DNA of 64,000 nucleotides. Source: Stromatinia cepivora. Its lineage: Eukaryota; Ascomycota; Leotiomycetes; Helotiales; Sclerotiniaceae. The notes under the pieces are model-generated. The model ran no database searches, was not told the DNA's origin, and saw only the letters and a program-made list of their open reading frames with translations. Location: assembly GCA_014898415.1 (NCBI GenBank), contig RCTD01000004.1, positions 495,001 through 559,000 on the forward strand. The letters are read 5' to 3'. The position numbers were made by a program, and so were the translations under genes. Of this stretch, positions 1-11,646 are shown piece by piece; the stretch's first letter is position 1, and every line of letters starts with the position of its first letter.

Positions 1-1316
1 TTGCTCTGACAATCTTATCTCTGAACTCGAGAATAGGATAAATCTTTTTCGCAGTTGCAACCGGATCGAAATCAGGACTCATTCCTGGAACACCGGGACC
101 TGGGGGACCACCTGTGGAGCCAGGCGGAGCATTGAAAGTGTTTCCATCAGCTCTGGTTCGTTGATTTGAGTTTTGGTATTCTTGAGCAGCTGATTGAGCT
201 TGAAGATCTCGTGCGGTACTTGCTAATCCACCTCCCATACCAGGAATTTGAGAAAGAAGGCCTGCAAAGTCTGTGCCACTACTTCCAGATCCGAGTAAAC
301 CACGTTGACCATCGCCGCCACCACTTTGTTGAGCCTTTTGCGCTCCACCTAGAGCAAGATCCATTTCTTCAACTTCGGTTTGGGTAAAATGATCATTTGC
401 TTCACCAAGAACAGAGTGCAGGAAATCAACCGCTCCAAATGTACCTGTAACTAGAGGATAAACATGGTGACCACGAATGTTAATCTCCGCATTGGCACCA
501 CAATGTGGAAATACATCACGATATCCTAATTCTCTCAAGGCTAACTCGCAATAATTTGTATGCGCTCCAAAGTCTTCCATGCAGTGTAGGGCTTGTCCAA
601 GACATCGAAGGGCTTCACATAGATCTTCTTCTTTGCCTTTACCATGAGAACCGCTGGTATACAGTCTACCAAAATGGATACTTCTTGCGAAGCTGAATTT
701 GACATAGCCAGCACTAGTAGCCCAACCTCCACTTTCATTCGCAATATAATTCTTCATTCCTGTATTTGGGTCGATCTCGAGCTCCATTGGGTTAATAGGA
801 CCACGAAGTCTTGGATCGAAGGTTCTTGCATCCTGATTATCAGCATAACCTTTGGGGTTGTCGATATGCTCTTCGGGTCTATAAACGCCAAGACGTTCTT
901 CTGTGACCTCAAATTCTGCAGTAGCATAACCAAAAGATAAGAAACTCAAAACCCAAACCTATGAACAATGAGTAAGCATACAAATGATAAGGTGGGGTTT
1001 ATTTGCATACCAAAATACGAATAGTAGGTGCTGATACTCCTTTCAAACTTCCTACATCAACTGCTTGAGAATAATCTCGTAACCAGTTACCAAAGTAAAC
1101 CCTCTTAATCATCATGCTAGTCCATTTATGACCCTTAATGAAAGCAACAGTCTTAAGCATATCCTCAATATCACCATGACGAAAGTTCTTGCCCTCAACA
1201 TTGGATATACTGGGAATGTTACCAGCACCAAAAGCTGCTGCTGGGGCGGGAAGAACAATAAGCAAGATGCATACTATGAGTACAAAAGACCCGGTGTTGG
1301 GCGTTAAGAAAGCCAT
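1..1316 (-). CDS. het-C: HET-C heterokaryon incompatibility protein (C-terminus cut by window edge)
   Basis: Secreted/vesicular HET-C family protein; in Neurospora and Podospora relatives, allelic differences trigger incompatibility after hyphal fusion. Exon 1 is 1316-1011 and exon 2 runs from 958 to the window edge; the 52-nt intron 959-1010 joins codons in phase 0. The start at 1316 is followed by a hydrophobic signal peptide (about residues 10-31) ending AAAFGAGNIPSIS. Family blocks follow: the HGDIED stretch, VYFGNWLRDYSQAVD, then after the intron FGYATAEFEVTEERLGVY and the conserved region ending HCGANAEINIRGHHVYP. The region after it becomes Gly/Ser/Gln-rich, as in the family, and stays open to base 1. 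An upstream in-frame ATG at 1334 is possible but less likely. The 3' end lies outside the window. The gene is divergent from SCS7. Family assignment is firm; whether it acts in incompatibility here is unknown. Confidence 0.93.
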
Positions 1317-2025
1317 TTTGTGAGTTATCTTCAAGCTGTGCTACGCTTTTGTATGTTTTGTAGAAGAAGAAGAAGAAAAGTATGAAGGATAATTGTTGTT
1401 ACCCTTGCCAAGATGACTGAGCCACATCTGACGACCTGAAGAAAACAAAACCCCGCCATCATGTGACAATAACTGTGAACTGATTTATTCGACCTCCACG
1501 TGATATTTATTAATAAGCAAGAATCGAATTAAGGACGCAGGAGTTACCTATAGCTACTAGGTAGGTACTGTGGCTCGATTTCTCCATCAGAATCTCCTGA
1601 GGAATCATCATCACATATTTTGAACGGGTCTGACCTGGCTTATTATTGTTTTCATCAAATATAATAATTATTTTTTATCATTCCATTCCGTTCACAGAAA
1701 AAGAACGTGTTTTTGACAAAACATCTCATTCCTTTGACCCCTTTATACGTTACAAGTTACAAAGTTACATTGGGATTTGCGCATCTCAAAAGACATTGGT
1801 GGCTCCATCAAAAATATCTACTCCATACACCTCCCTCCACCGCTTTTTATTGTCCGGCTCTTCCGCTCCTCTGTTTAATTCCATTTTTATTTTCTTTCCA
1901 ATTTGCCTCCCAAACTAACTACAAATACCTATCGAATCATCCCATACTACGGTTGATAAATAAAAACTTTTACGATTCGTCTTCTTTAATAATATACGCG
2001 ATACCATTCGATACAATCGCTAATC
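1317..2025. promoter_or_regulatory. Shared 5' region of het-C and SCS7
   Basis: This 709-nt gap separates two divergently transcribed genes and must hold both promoters. It shows a short purine run (agaagaagaagaagaaaag) near 1361 in the het-C leader and pyrimidine-rich stretches near 1830-1910 before SCS7, typical of fungal promoters. Open frames here (for example 1707-2066) overlap the SCS7 start in another frame and look fortuitous. No specific regulator site is claimed. Confidence 0.4.
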
Positions 2026-3255
2026 ATGTCTCCTTCTCGGACGCTTCCTACTCTCACTCAGGCTGAGGTTGCCTCTCATGATTCTGCAGAGAGTTGCTAT
2101 GTCACAATGGGTACAAGGGTCTTTGATGTTACAGATTTCCTTGACAGCCATCCGGGCGGTGGTGAATTGGTATTAGAGTACGCCGGCAAGGACGTGACGG
2201 GTATATTGAAGGACGAGCTCTCGCATACCCATTCTGAAGCCGCTTATGAGGTTCTCGAGGATTCTTTCATTGGATTTGTTGCTACAAACAAGGTCATCGA
2301 TACGGCTACCAAAAGTACAAAACCGGATACCATCGTTCCACTCCCACCAACGAAGGAAGGATTGAAGGAATTGAAAGAAAATGGATCTGCAAACTCTCTG
2401 CCAGTTTATGCCAGTACTGGCATGTCATCGGAAGAGGACTTGAGTAAAGATACGGATCTTGTGAACGATTATAAAACACATAAATTCCTTGACCTGAACA
2501 GGCCATTGTTCATGCAGATTTGGTATGGTGGGTTCAGCAAAGACTTTTATCTCGAGCAAATCCACCGACCTCGTCATTACAAGGGAGGAGAATCGGCACC
2601 TTTATTCGGAAACTTTCTCGAGCCTTTATCAAAGACAGCTTGGTGGGTTGTGCCGATGGTTTGGGTTCCACCCGTGTCCTATGGTACATATCTTGCCAGC
2701 GAGGGATTCGACAACATCGCTGGAGAAGCAGCATACTGGTTCCTTGGTCTTTTCCTTTGGACCTTGATCGAATATATTTTGCATCGATTCCTCTTCCATC
2801 TCGATAAGTATGCATACCCCCTTCATAAATTGGACAATGAACCATCAAACTAACATATTTCTAGATATCTCCCAGACAATCGAGTGGGAATCACTCTTCA
2901 TTTCGTACTCCATGGTATCCATCACTATTTACCAATGGACAAATACCGATTGGTTATGCCGCCCACTCTCTTCGTCGTTTTAGCGACTCCTTTCTGGAAA
3001 CTCGCTCATGCCGTCTTTTACTGGGACTGGTATGTGGCTACGGCGGTATTCTGCGGAGGAATCTTCGGATACATCTGTTATGATTTGACCCATTACTTCC
3101 TTCACCATCGCACATTACCTTCTTACTGGAGACAATTGAAGAAGCATCATCTTCAACATCACTTCATGGATTACGAAAACGGATTCGGTGTTACAAATCG
3201 ATTTTGGGATTGTATCTTCGGAACTCAAGTCGCACCTGCGCCAAAGACCATATGA
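2026..3255 (+). CDS. SCS7: Ceramide very-long-chain fatty acid 2-hydroxylase (SCS7 type)
   Basis: Adds the alpha-hydroxyl group to the very-long-chain fatty acid of ceramide in the ER. Exons 2026-2807 and 2865-3255 flank a 57-nt intron and give 390 residues, the usual family size. An N-terminal cytochrome b5 domain (about residues 10-85) carries the heme motif HPGG at 42-45 and the second heme histidine near 69. A fatty-acid hydroxylase domain with membrane segments fills the C-terminal half. It has the expected metal-binding histidine clusters: HRFLFHLD before the intron, then HGIHHYLP, HYFLHH and HHLQHHFMDY after it. The ATG at 2026 is in good context (atcatgtct). All key histidines are present, so the enzyme looks intact. 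Confidence 0.96.
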
Positions 3256-3863
3256 AGTAGAGATGGGTGATGAATTTGTAAATGATGCGACCAAGCTAGG
3301 AAATAATGTTGTGTTTTGAAATGATTTCACTATATAGATATATCAAAGGCATTCCAGTCTCGGCGTCTCATGGACTAGATTGGACAGAGGAAGCAGGCCG
3401 GTCACTTCTAGAGGGATTGTACTTTCGTAGCCTTTTTAATACCCTAATGTTCACTTTTACTTTCGATAAAGCAAATGCATCATAAATACCTGTAATTGAC
3501 AACTAGTAATAAAATTCTTGTGTAATTCAACTCAAAAATTGATTATGGACGAAACTTCGAAACTTCGTCGACCTCGGCAAGCAAGTTCATGTTGGCCAAA
3601 CACGTGGTGAGATGCCCAAACTAAGAAGAAACACTAACTGACTAATATTTCTGATTTTCCCTCCCACCAGCCACTTTGACTTGCACAAGAAGATAATTCC
3701 ACTTCTGATTAATATCCATCATTCCCTGAAGCACCAAGAGCATTTAGCTATCAAATTTGGTCTTTCTAAATTACCAGGTACCAATTTTCAGATCAGATAT
3801 TTGAACAACACATAACATCGAAATCGTAATTTGTTCACTCTCAGGCGAGTAACAACCTCCACC
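3256..3863. other. Intergenic region between SCS7 and the splicing factor gene
   Basis: This 608-nt gap between two same-strand genes holds the SCS7 3' end and the promoter and leader of the next gene. It is AT-rich. A small palindromic phrase occurs near 3551 (cgaaacttcgaaacttcgtcg). I see no RNA gene or credible coding frame here. Confidence 0.5.
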
Positions 3864-5728
3864 ATGTCCGCCTTAGATGTTGAAGCCCTCTTGGATTCAA
3901 CTGCAGCTGCTACTCCTGTCGAACAAAATGGATCTGCTAGGTCTAAAGAATCCGATGATCGCCACAAGGGTGAGCGCAGTGAAAGACGCGACCGTGATAG
4001 AATTCGCGATGATAGCAGAGATCGCGACAGAGACCGAAAACGCCGGGCTCGCAGCAGAGATAGAAACGAGAAAGATGGCACTTCAACTCCAATAAGTGAG
4101 AATGGAAGCGCAAAGGGTAGGCGCAGAAGCAGAAGTCGGGATGATAATCGTCGACACCCACGTCGACGTAGAGATACCCCTGAAGAAAATGGCCGCCGGG
4201 ATGGAGATTATTACAGGGGAGGTAGGGGTGGTGGTCGTCAACGCTCACGATCTAGAAGTCCTGATAGATATTACCGTCCACGAGGTGATCGCCGTGATCG
4301 CGATGAGGCAGACAAGCCTCGTGAAGAACGCCGACCTAGAAGTCCGAAACGAGAAGGCACACCTCCCTTGACTGAAGATGAACGAGACAGGCGCACCGTT
4401 TTTGTACAACAACTAGCAGCTCGTCTCAGAACTAAAGAACTCATAGCATTCTTTGAAAAGGTTGGCCCCGTCAAGGAGGCTCAGATTGTCAAGGACAGAG
4501 TCAGTGGTAGATCTAAAGGGTAAGTTTTCTAGTTTGCAATTCTTTTAAATAACTCCTTTACTAATTTCGCAGTGTTGGCTACGTTGAGTTCAAAAACGAA
4601 GAATCAGTTCCTGCCGCTATACAACTCACTGGACAGAGACTCCTAGGAATCCCAATTATCGCACAACTCACTGAGGCTGAGAAGAATCGACAAGTTCGCA
4701 ATCCCGAGGCTACCACTAGTAACCCTAACCAAGTTCCATTCCATCGACTATATGTGGGTAATATACATTTCAGCATCACTGAAGCCGATTTACAGAATGT
4801 GTTTGAGCCATTTGGTGAGCTCGAATTTGTCCAATTGCAAAAGGAAGAGCAAGGACGTAGTCGAGGTTATGGATTTGTCCAGTAAGCTTTTTCTATGAAA
4901 GGCCATGTAGCTATGCTAACGAATACAATAGATTCCGTGATCCAAATCAAGCTAGAGAAGCGTTGGAGAAGATGAATGGATTCGATCTTGCTGGCAGACC
5001 AATCCGTGTTGGTCTTGGAAACGATAAGTTCACTCCTGAATCTACCGCCAGTCTTCTGCAAAGATTCCATGGCCAAAGCCACCAACAACAATTCCAGGGT
5101 TCCGCATTTTCCGGTGCTGGTGGGCGTGGTCCTACTGCTGCTGGTGGTAGTAATTTCGATCGTGCTGGTGGTCGTGATAATGATAAAGGTGCGGGTGGTG
5201 CTAGTGCTTTGGACGACACTGACGTTGGCGGCGTAAACTTCAACAATTATAGTCGAGATGCATTGATGAGAAAACTCGCCAGAACAGATGATACCACGAC
5301 TGTGGCGAACCACGAGAGACGAGAAGTAACAAAACCTAAAACAGAGACCAAACCTTTACCAGTCAATGTCAACATGGCTAGCCGTTGTGTTGTACTTAAG
5401 AACATGTTCGATCCTACAGAGTTAGTAATACATTCTCTTGTGTCAATCTATTGCTAACCAAATTTACAGAGAGGACGGTGAGAATTGGGAAAAAGAACTC
5501 GAGGATGATGTTCGCGCAGAAGCGGAAGAAAAATATGGCCACGTTGTTCACATTGCTTTAGATCCGAACTCCCAAGGAGATATTTATCTCAAATTCGATC
5601 GAGTACAAGGAGGAGAGAATGCTATCAAGGGTCTAAATGGCAGATATTTTGGTGGACGAATGATTAGCGCTACTCCTGTTGTGGATGCAGTCTACAGCAG
5701 TTTGTTCTCTCGCACAAAGGCTATTTGA
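3864..5728 (+). CDS. RS/RRM splicing factor of the CC1-like (RBM39/Rsd1) family
   Basis: Nuclear pre-mRNA splicing factor bridging U2AF/U2 snRNP, by family. Four exons: 3864-4519, 4573-4881, 4932-5420 and 5470-5728, joined by introns of 49-53 nt in consistent phases, giving 570 residues. The start at 3864 sits in strong context (caccatgtcc); an open frame upstream lacks a better ATG. The N-terminal third is an Arg/Ser/Asp-rich RS-type tract (about residues 25-170). RRM1 follows (about 185-260, [16 protein letters not shown], with GVGYVEF after intron 1). RRM2 has [11 protein letters not shown] and SRGYGFVQF, the latter split by intron 2. A Gly/Ala-rich linker leads to a C-terminal UHM-type RRM (about 455-570) containing [12 protein letters not shown] and [11 protein letters not shown]. 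Order and length match the CC1 family. RBM39, CAPER and Rsd1 are names used for the family elsewhere. Confidence 0.92.
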
Positions 5729-8700
5729 GATGCTAATTATGGCCTACATCCCTTTGAATTAGGGTCGTATCTGGTAAGAGATCATTTCCCCTCTTGTATG
5801 ACAAGACTAATAATGAGTAGATTTTTATCACAGAAATCTCTATGCGATAGGCATACATACCTTCGAGAACCGACATTTCGACTGCCAAAGCAGCAACCAC
5901 CTCGTTATTTCGATACATAATTCAAGTATTCAAGATGTTCCAGACTTGAAACTCGATTCAGGCACCTCAGGCAAACGTTCGAGAACATTGCTGATTTCTT
6001 TATGCAGGAGCTTCTTCACAAGTCTAACCCCCTGCCTATAATTCCACTGATTGCACATAGGGACCCTTTACTGTACACAAAGTTCATTCATTTTCATTAT
6101 TCTTTTGGCATACATGCTTTCGAGTCTGACAGTAGTACACTTTAGTTAGATGGAGAAATAAAATGATATACCATGAATTTCTAATGTTGTTAATTTTGTG
6201 ACAACTACAGTGCTTTCCACTTACACTAACTAATGCCAGAACAATCCATGTTCATGAATAATAACTTCAGGCATCGTTCTGCGAGTGGAAGGAGGAGATG
6301 TTTTGGATCGAAACGCCTGATGGCATGGTGTTGAGCCTCTACTTCTGGATTGTTTGTTTACAGAATCTTGTTCTTAGTAACAAGGTTTACCTACCTTATT
6401 CTCAGATCTCAATCGTGATTTCTTTCAGGTTTTCCTGATTACTTGATTACGGCCTGGCTGATACAGAGCTGGTGGGATTTTTTGAGTTAATGATAGATGA
6501 ACGAAGCTTAATGTGCCACTCAATGGTATAATACGCATGCATCGGTCAGTGATTCCGCCAGTCGAATGGATATGTGCTGTGACTGCTTGTCTTAGCTTTT
6601 GCTCCTGGTTCCTTCTCTGATTTCAATAGTGTTTGATGCAATGAGATCTTTGAGGGAGGATCTTGATGAGGTGGTGAAAGAATGCGTTTTTCTCTAAAGC
6701 ATGGGTGGAAAATGTTGATGAGTGAATGTATTGGTGCACTATGAATGCTGAGGTCCAGGTTCGCTGTTCACTGCTAGATCCTTGAAGATGGCATGGCTCC
6801 AGGCATAGTGAGATTCTGTATTCATAGGATCATTAACTGAGATTAAATCTTGTAGTGTATTCGTAAATATAATTTATTTTACATATTCAGTATAGATGTA
6901 ACGCAATTCTGCCTTGTGGGATATTTTATATACCTACCTACTTGTAGTAATTCATGGGGAGGATGGGTGTTGATTTGATTAGATGTTGTAGGGGAGGCAG
7001 GGAGCAAATACGGAAAAGGCGAGAAGTAGATTCGGATTATTTCGGATATGCATGGATGCAGTGAATCTCTTTCCAAAGCCTGATCAGAAATTAATATTCA
7101 TTCTTCCTGAGATATGCAACAAAGTAAACCGAGTCCCAAATATTTAGATGCGCAACAAAACAAAATCCCCCTTATCCGATACTAAGCGAGGAAGTTAAGT
7201 TGGTACTTACATATGTTTTAAGGTGTGTGATAAAAGCTGGCTTTTATTGGTCTCTGAGAGAGATGATCGGGATACCAATATGATCAGGGTTGCAAGTCGT
7301 TTCAAATATGCAATAAAACCCATTCTTGGAGAAATAGTTGTTGGTACCTGAAATAGAATGGTTCTGGGTACCATCTCCTTCAGATTAGATTCTGATATGC
7401 AACAAAGCCCCTTTTGGGGTATTAGTTGAGTATTCTGTGATCTGGAACTTCAACCCCTTTCCCACGAAAAGTTGGACCTTTCTTTTTTGGAGGTAAATTC
7501 GCTACTGGTACTTGTTTAAATTTAGATGTGCAACTGTACTTACTTTTCTTGAAAATTTGTTCGGCTCAGGAGATGTGTAACAAAACCTTTTCACGTACAG
7601 GAGATAGTGAATAGTGGGGAGTTGATTTTCATACAAATTCTAGAATTTAAAACCTCTACTTGAGCCTCTACACTATCAATACTACCGTCGTTTCCCTTTC
7701 TTCATGTTACAAAGTGATCCATGTCCCAAATTTAAGGTAGGAGAATCCATTCACTCGCTGAAGAGCATAATCACGCGACGATTCTCGACGATATCCATTA
7801 AAAGGATTCAAAAGAGCATCTCCCCTTCCTTATAGCGTGTGTAGCGCATGCAGCGCTTGCAGCGCGACTATGGACATGTTCTATATACTCTAGTGCAATT
7901 TGCAATTTGCAGCTTCTGATTATGTCATTTTTCGCGAGGAAACTGGCTGGGGCTTGCTTGTTGGAGGAGTTTGGGTGTAGGTATGCAAAGGGGTGGCATG
8001 TATGAGCTCGGGATTGCATTGAAGGACTGATTTTATTGTGCCTGCATGTCTAAATTCCCAATGCTTTCCCAATCTTCGGGTCTTGGGTAGTTGTGTATGA
8101 AGCAAAGCAGAACAAATTGGAGCTAAATTGGAGACTTGACACTTGCTATATAGTGAAGGCAATACAACTCTTGTTTGGGTAGAGTTGAATGGATACTGTA
8201 ATCTCGAGCTTCTGTTCGGTTCTATTCGGTGATACAGAGCAATGTATTGGTGACACCATGTCTTGTTAGACTGTATGTATGAAAGTATGGGTGAATAAAT
8301 GACGAATGCAATCTACTTTCAGTGTAAGTTATAAGTCCATGGATAGCATATGCCAGGACATTCGAGCCACAACCAATGGTATTCCAGAAAGGAAATATCT
8401 AGTCAGCATGACTGCATATAATTCTTTGAGGACTTCGGTGGTATTTTCATAAAGTGAATGAATACTAGTTAGTTTCATCTACTCTTGAGTTCTACTCTTA
8501 TCAGAGCTTAGTCTTACATTTTGCTGGGTATTAGGACTGGATAATGCTGCTGTGTCTTTTCAACGTTCAATTTTGTTTTAACTCAAAGATATAAAAGTCC
8601 TTTCAAAAGCTATCTCTAGCCTGACGAGGTTCAAACTTACAGACTATAAAAGAGAGAAACCTGAGGGAAGAGTCTCTTACTGTACACAACTTGAATGCTA

Positions 8701-9389
8701 GAAATTCAAGGACAAACAGTTCACAAAAATGTGCTTTGCTAGCTTCTAGCAAATGGTATTTCAAGCAGCTCTCTTCTCCCTAGAAACAGATCTGATATCC
8801 TTAAGGAGTGGATATTACAAAACCGAAAATTTGGGAAATCAAATGACTAAGATTGTTGCCAAGGTATTGTCATAATTTCTTCATGGAAAGTAAAGTGAAT
8901 GAATGGGCCATAATTTCCATTACTTTATAGATTTCGAACAAATTTTCTATCAAATTCAAACCTGCAGTTAATTCTGACAAGATCATCACTGACTGTTTAC
9001 CCCAAACCTCCTTGAGGTCACACCAAAACAATACATGTTGTTTTGTTCTAGCGTTTCTCTGTTTCTCTCTTACCTAGAAACAGAATAACTATTAATACCC
9101 ACTATACTCGCAATCTTCCCCAAATCTTCTTCAAAGCTTCCACCTCCTCCAACTCACTCAACTCTTTTATATCAAATTACCCACATCTCACAAATCAAGA
9201 AAAGAAGAATGTGGGGTTCCAAACGTAAATTCACCTCCACAGCCCCGCCACATTTACCCCACCAGCCAATCCCGCCACACACCACACACCACACACACCA
9301 CATAGCAAACACCAAAAAGACTCCATCCACATCAAAGCAAGATCAAGGACATTGAGCTGTGTTAAAAGCAAAAGAAATCGAAAATGTGT
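5729..9389. other. 3.7-kb gene-free accessory stretch
   Basis: No protein gene is supported here: open frames are short, biased and without family features. The stretch is AT-rich and holds the motif cluster at 7111-7585 (listed separately). It also has a small repeat of agcgc words near 7835-7867 (gtagcgcatgcagcgcttgcagcgcg) and, just before the tRNA, a short (CA)-rich run at about 9270-9300 (cacacaccacacacc). It could hold a long non-coding RNA or be relic DNA; the sequence alone does not decide. Confidence 0.5.
7111..7585 (+). repeat. Cluster of six dispersed copies of a GAT(A/G)TGCAACAAA motif
   Basis: Six same-strand copies begin at about 7111, 7147, 7305, 7394, 7525 and 7572. Copies 1, 2 and 4 are the closest (gatatgcaacaaag, gatgcgcaacaaaa, gatatgcaacaaag). 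Copy 6 is gatgtgtaacaaaa; copies 3 and 5 are weaker. Spacing is irregular (36-158 nt), so this is not a tandem array. A further exact core copy lies on the opposite strand at 30166-30180. The flanks of several copies are C- or T-rich. The nature is unknown: it may be a protein-binding site cluster or debris of an element. Confidence 0.55.
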
Positions 9390-9486
9390 TGCACCAAACG
9401 GGAATCGAACCCGTGGCCTGCGCAGGCTCAACGAGACTTATGTCCAGAAGTGGGAAGCGCAGATTTTACCACTAAACCATTGGTGC
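9390..9486 (-). tRNA. tRNA-Gly(CCC) with a 26-nt intron
   Basis: Read on the minus strand, the acceptor stem GCACCAA pairs perfectly with TTGGTGC and is followed by discriminator A. The D arm begins GGTTTAGTGGTAAAA. The anticodon stem TGCGC/GCGCA encloses TTCCCA, so the anticodon is CCC (glycine). The T arm is ACGGG-TTCGATT-CCCGT. An insert at plus-strand 9425-9450 sits just 3' of the purine after the anticodon, the standard place for a nuclear tRNA intron. The mature length without CCA is 71 nt, right for tRNA-Gly. The internal promoter A and B boxes are part of these arms. Confidence 0.95.
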
Positions 9487-10555
9487 GAATTGGTGATAGA
9501 GCATGTGCGGTTGAAAATATATCCACGTCCAGATGGCACAGCTTTGAACCTGGTTTTTTGCGGCTATTTTCCGTAGATTGATATTTTTATATCCTTCATT
9601 TTCGTGATAGAGATTGTTTTTTTGTATGTTTTCATTTTCCAATTCGAAATATCAATTTCTAAAGCTAGGATCCCAGCTATTAGTCGGAAATCGAGCGAGT
9701 TCTCTAATACTGTGATCTCGCAAATGTATTTCTTTCTCTCCGCTTTTTTATCTATACTTCGTACTGGATTTAAAACTTTTAGAAATCATATTTCCAACCC
9801 ATTCATTATTTTCCAAACATTACTTTCAGATCCTCAACTTATTTTGTCGAAAATGTTACAAACTCTCTCGCTTGAGGAGCTACTTGCAGACCTCGAAGAT
9901 GAGAATACAGATAGGACATCACTGTCGACTCTTCCACCAACAGCAAGAGACTTATATACTTGGTAGGTATGTGGATGAATGCTCTATATATAGCGCCGAT
10001 AAAATCTATCAAATATCACAAATTTACCAATGTAGAAACCCAATATTATTTCCACCTTATGATCCGTAGTATTACCATTGTTGAATAACATCTTGACCGC
10101 ACAAATACCTCTTGGTTTTTCCTGTTTCAATTCTTCTTGTCTTCTACAACCTCGATTAGTGTATCGCCAAGTAGCTCCCTAATGTCATCAATTGATCCCA
10201 TTGTGGCCTGAAAATATCCTTTCCAACCGATGGACATACCCATACCTTCATCATAAAATCCCAGCTCACGTACGGAGCATGAAAAGGTACAGCATTAGTA
10301 AATTTCGTCATAAAATCCTGATGCATCTTCGGCTTTCTATCATACCATCGAAAAGACGTTTTCCAAAAAACACCTTTAGCTTTTCCAGGCAAACCATATT
10401 CCTGCTTTCCTGGGCTTGATTAGTGCGAGGGATGTGGTTGATATTGAATTTGCGCGCTTTCTTTCTCGAGATACCAGCTCTGATTGTGATCCCCTCCGCG
10501 CACCAGGATGCTTTGTAAAAGCTCCGGTTGGAGATAAGTGTGACTCCTGTGTCGC
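9487..10555. other. Region between tRNA-Gly and the hypothetical gene, with a small ORF and a possible exon
   Basis: Two items deserve mention. On the plus strand, 9854-9967 encodes a 37-residue acidic peptide starting MLQTLSLEELLADLEDEN and ending LYTW; a stop overlaps a donor-like ggtaggtatg, so it could be a first exon or a relic. On the minus strand, 10392-10156 is an open frame rich in Trp/Phe/Met (SFRWYDRKPKMHQDF...). It is preceded by a branch-site-like cactaat and an AG, so it may be a last exon of the gene at 10556-11646. Neither is proven. Confidence 0.3.
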
Positions 10556-11646
10556 CTATGCTGGATTTAAAAGTGAAGATATGGAGTTCGGTTTGACGGA
10601 GGAAGTCCTTGGTTCTACAGATAGATTGACAGCAGAAGTCCTCGGTTCGATAGATGCACTGGCAAAGGAAGTCCTTGGTTCAATAGGTTGATTGACAGTA
10701 AGTGTCGTTACTACATCCCATCGAAAAGGATCAAGTGCAGAATTCAGAATCTGGTTGGCAACATTGTCGGCCCCAAGCTGATCCGAAAGCGTCGTAATGC
10801 CTAGGCTTTTCAAATGGGACATTGCCTCATCAAATTCTGCACCTTTCAAAGAGTTTGGATTCTCCCATCTGCATGATTAGCATGCTCGTTTTATGGGGGA
10901 AGAAAATATATCGACTTACACATCATCTGGTATCTGTGGAATCAAGAACAGTGCGCCTTTGTCGAGAGCCGTGCATATTTTATTATACCTGGCCCCTGCA
11001 GCTACCCAGAGTTGTAAGTTCGCTTTGATGACGGTAATGTCATCATTGATCTTCTTGGATTGTGTGAGTGCCTTGACGAGACGCTCATAGAGAATGTTAT
11101 GCAAATTATTCGTCATAACCTTTTGCCCGTGCCCTAACAACAATGCGAGTTGGTAAAAGAAGCTAACATAGAACCTCCAAAGGATGACATTATACACCTG
11201 TCGCAGACGGAGATGTTGGGCTACAAGGTATGCTTCAATAGCAGCAACCTCAATCGATTGTTCGGAATTTTGACCATCAAGGGCCCGCCAAAGTTGTGAT
11301 GGATTCTCCTTCCATATTTGATATTGAGTTTGTATGCTGGGGGGTAGAGCAATGTTGTGAATCCCAAGAATTATTACCAATGCTGTACTTTTAGTCCTTT
11401 TCTTTTTGGTTACATTGGTCTTGCGAAACACTTCCTGGGCGGTGCTTTTCGACTCGGATGAAAGAGATGTGTAAATGCCATGAAGAAGACTTGTAAACTG
11501 CGAACTAAGTTACATCTCCCCATGCTTTCCTATAGAGGGGAATTACATACCTCCTCCCGTTCCAATAAAGATTCTAGGGTTTGTTTTTCATCGTAGTTTC
11601 CTAATTGTTGGATGAGGCTACCCACAGTATACCTATCGCCCGACAT
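10556..11646 (-). CDS. Hypothetical protein, alpha-helical, with 11-residue C-terminal repeats
   Basis: I do not recognise this gene. Three exons fit in phase: 11646-11551, 11497-10920 and 10868-10556, with introns of 53 and 51 nt, giving 328 residues. The start MSGDRYTVGSLIQQLGNY has a normal ATG. The middle (about 40-300) is predicted helical and includes FYVSFFYQLALLLGHG, LQLWVAAGARYNK and GALFLIPQIPDDVWENP. The C-terminal end carries three copies of an 11-residue repeat containing EPRTS, encoded by the 33-bp array at 10602-10700. An alternative 3' structure is possible: a donor near the repeats could splice to a minus-strand exon at about 10415-10156, replacing the repeat tail. No signal peptide or catalytic motif was seen. 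It lies in the gene-poor zone, so it may be lineage-restricted. Confidence 0.6.
10602..10700. repeat. Three tandem copies of a 33-bp unit
   Basis: Units 10602-10634, 10635-10667 and 10668-10700 each begin gaagtcctTGGttc or a one-base variant and are in frame with the hypothetical minus-strand gene. Divergence among units is moderate (about a quarter of positions), so the duplication is not very recent. Confidence 0.85.

Noticed and set aside
9231..9581. Open frames on both strands over the tRNA
   Set aside because: They are translations of the tRNA-Gly gene and its flanks; the tRNA fold explains the sequence.
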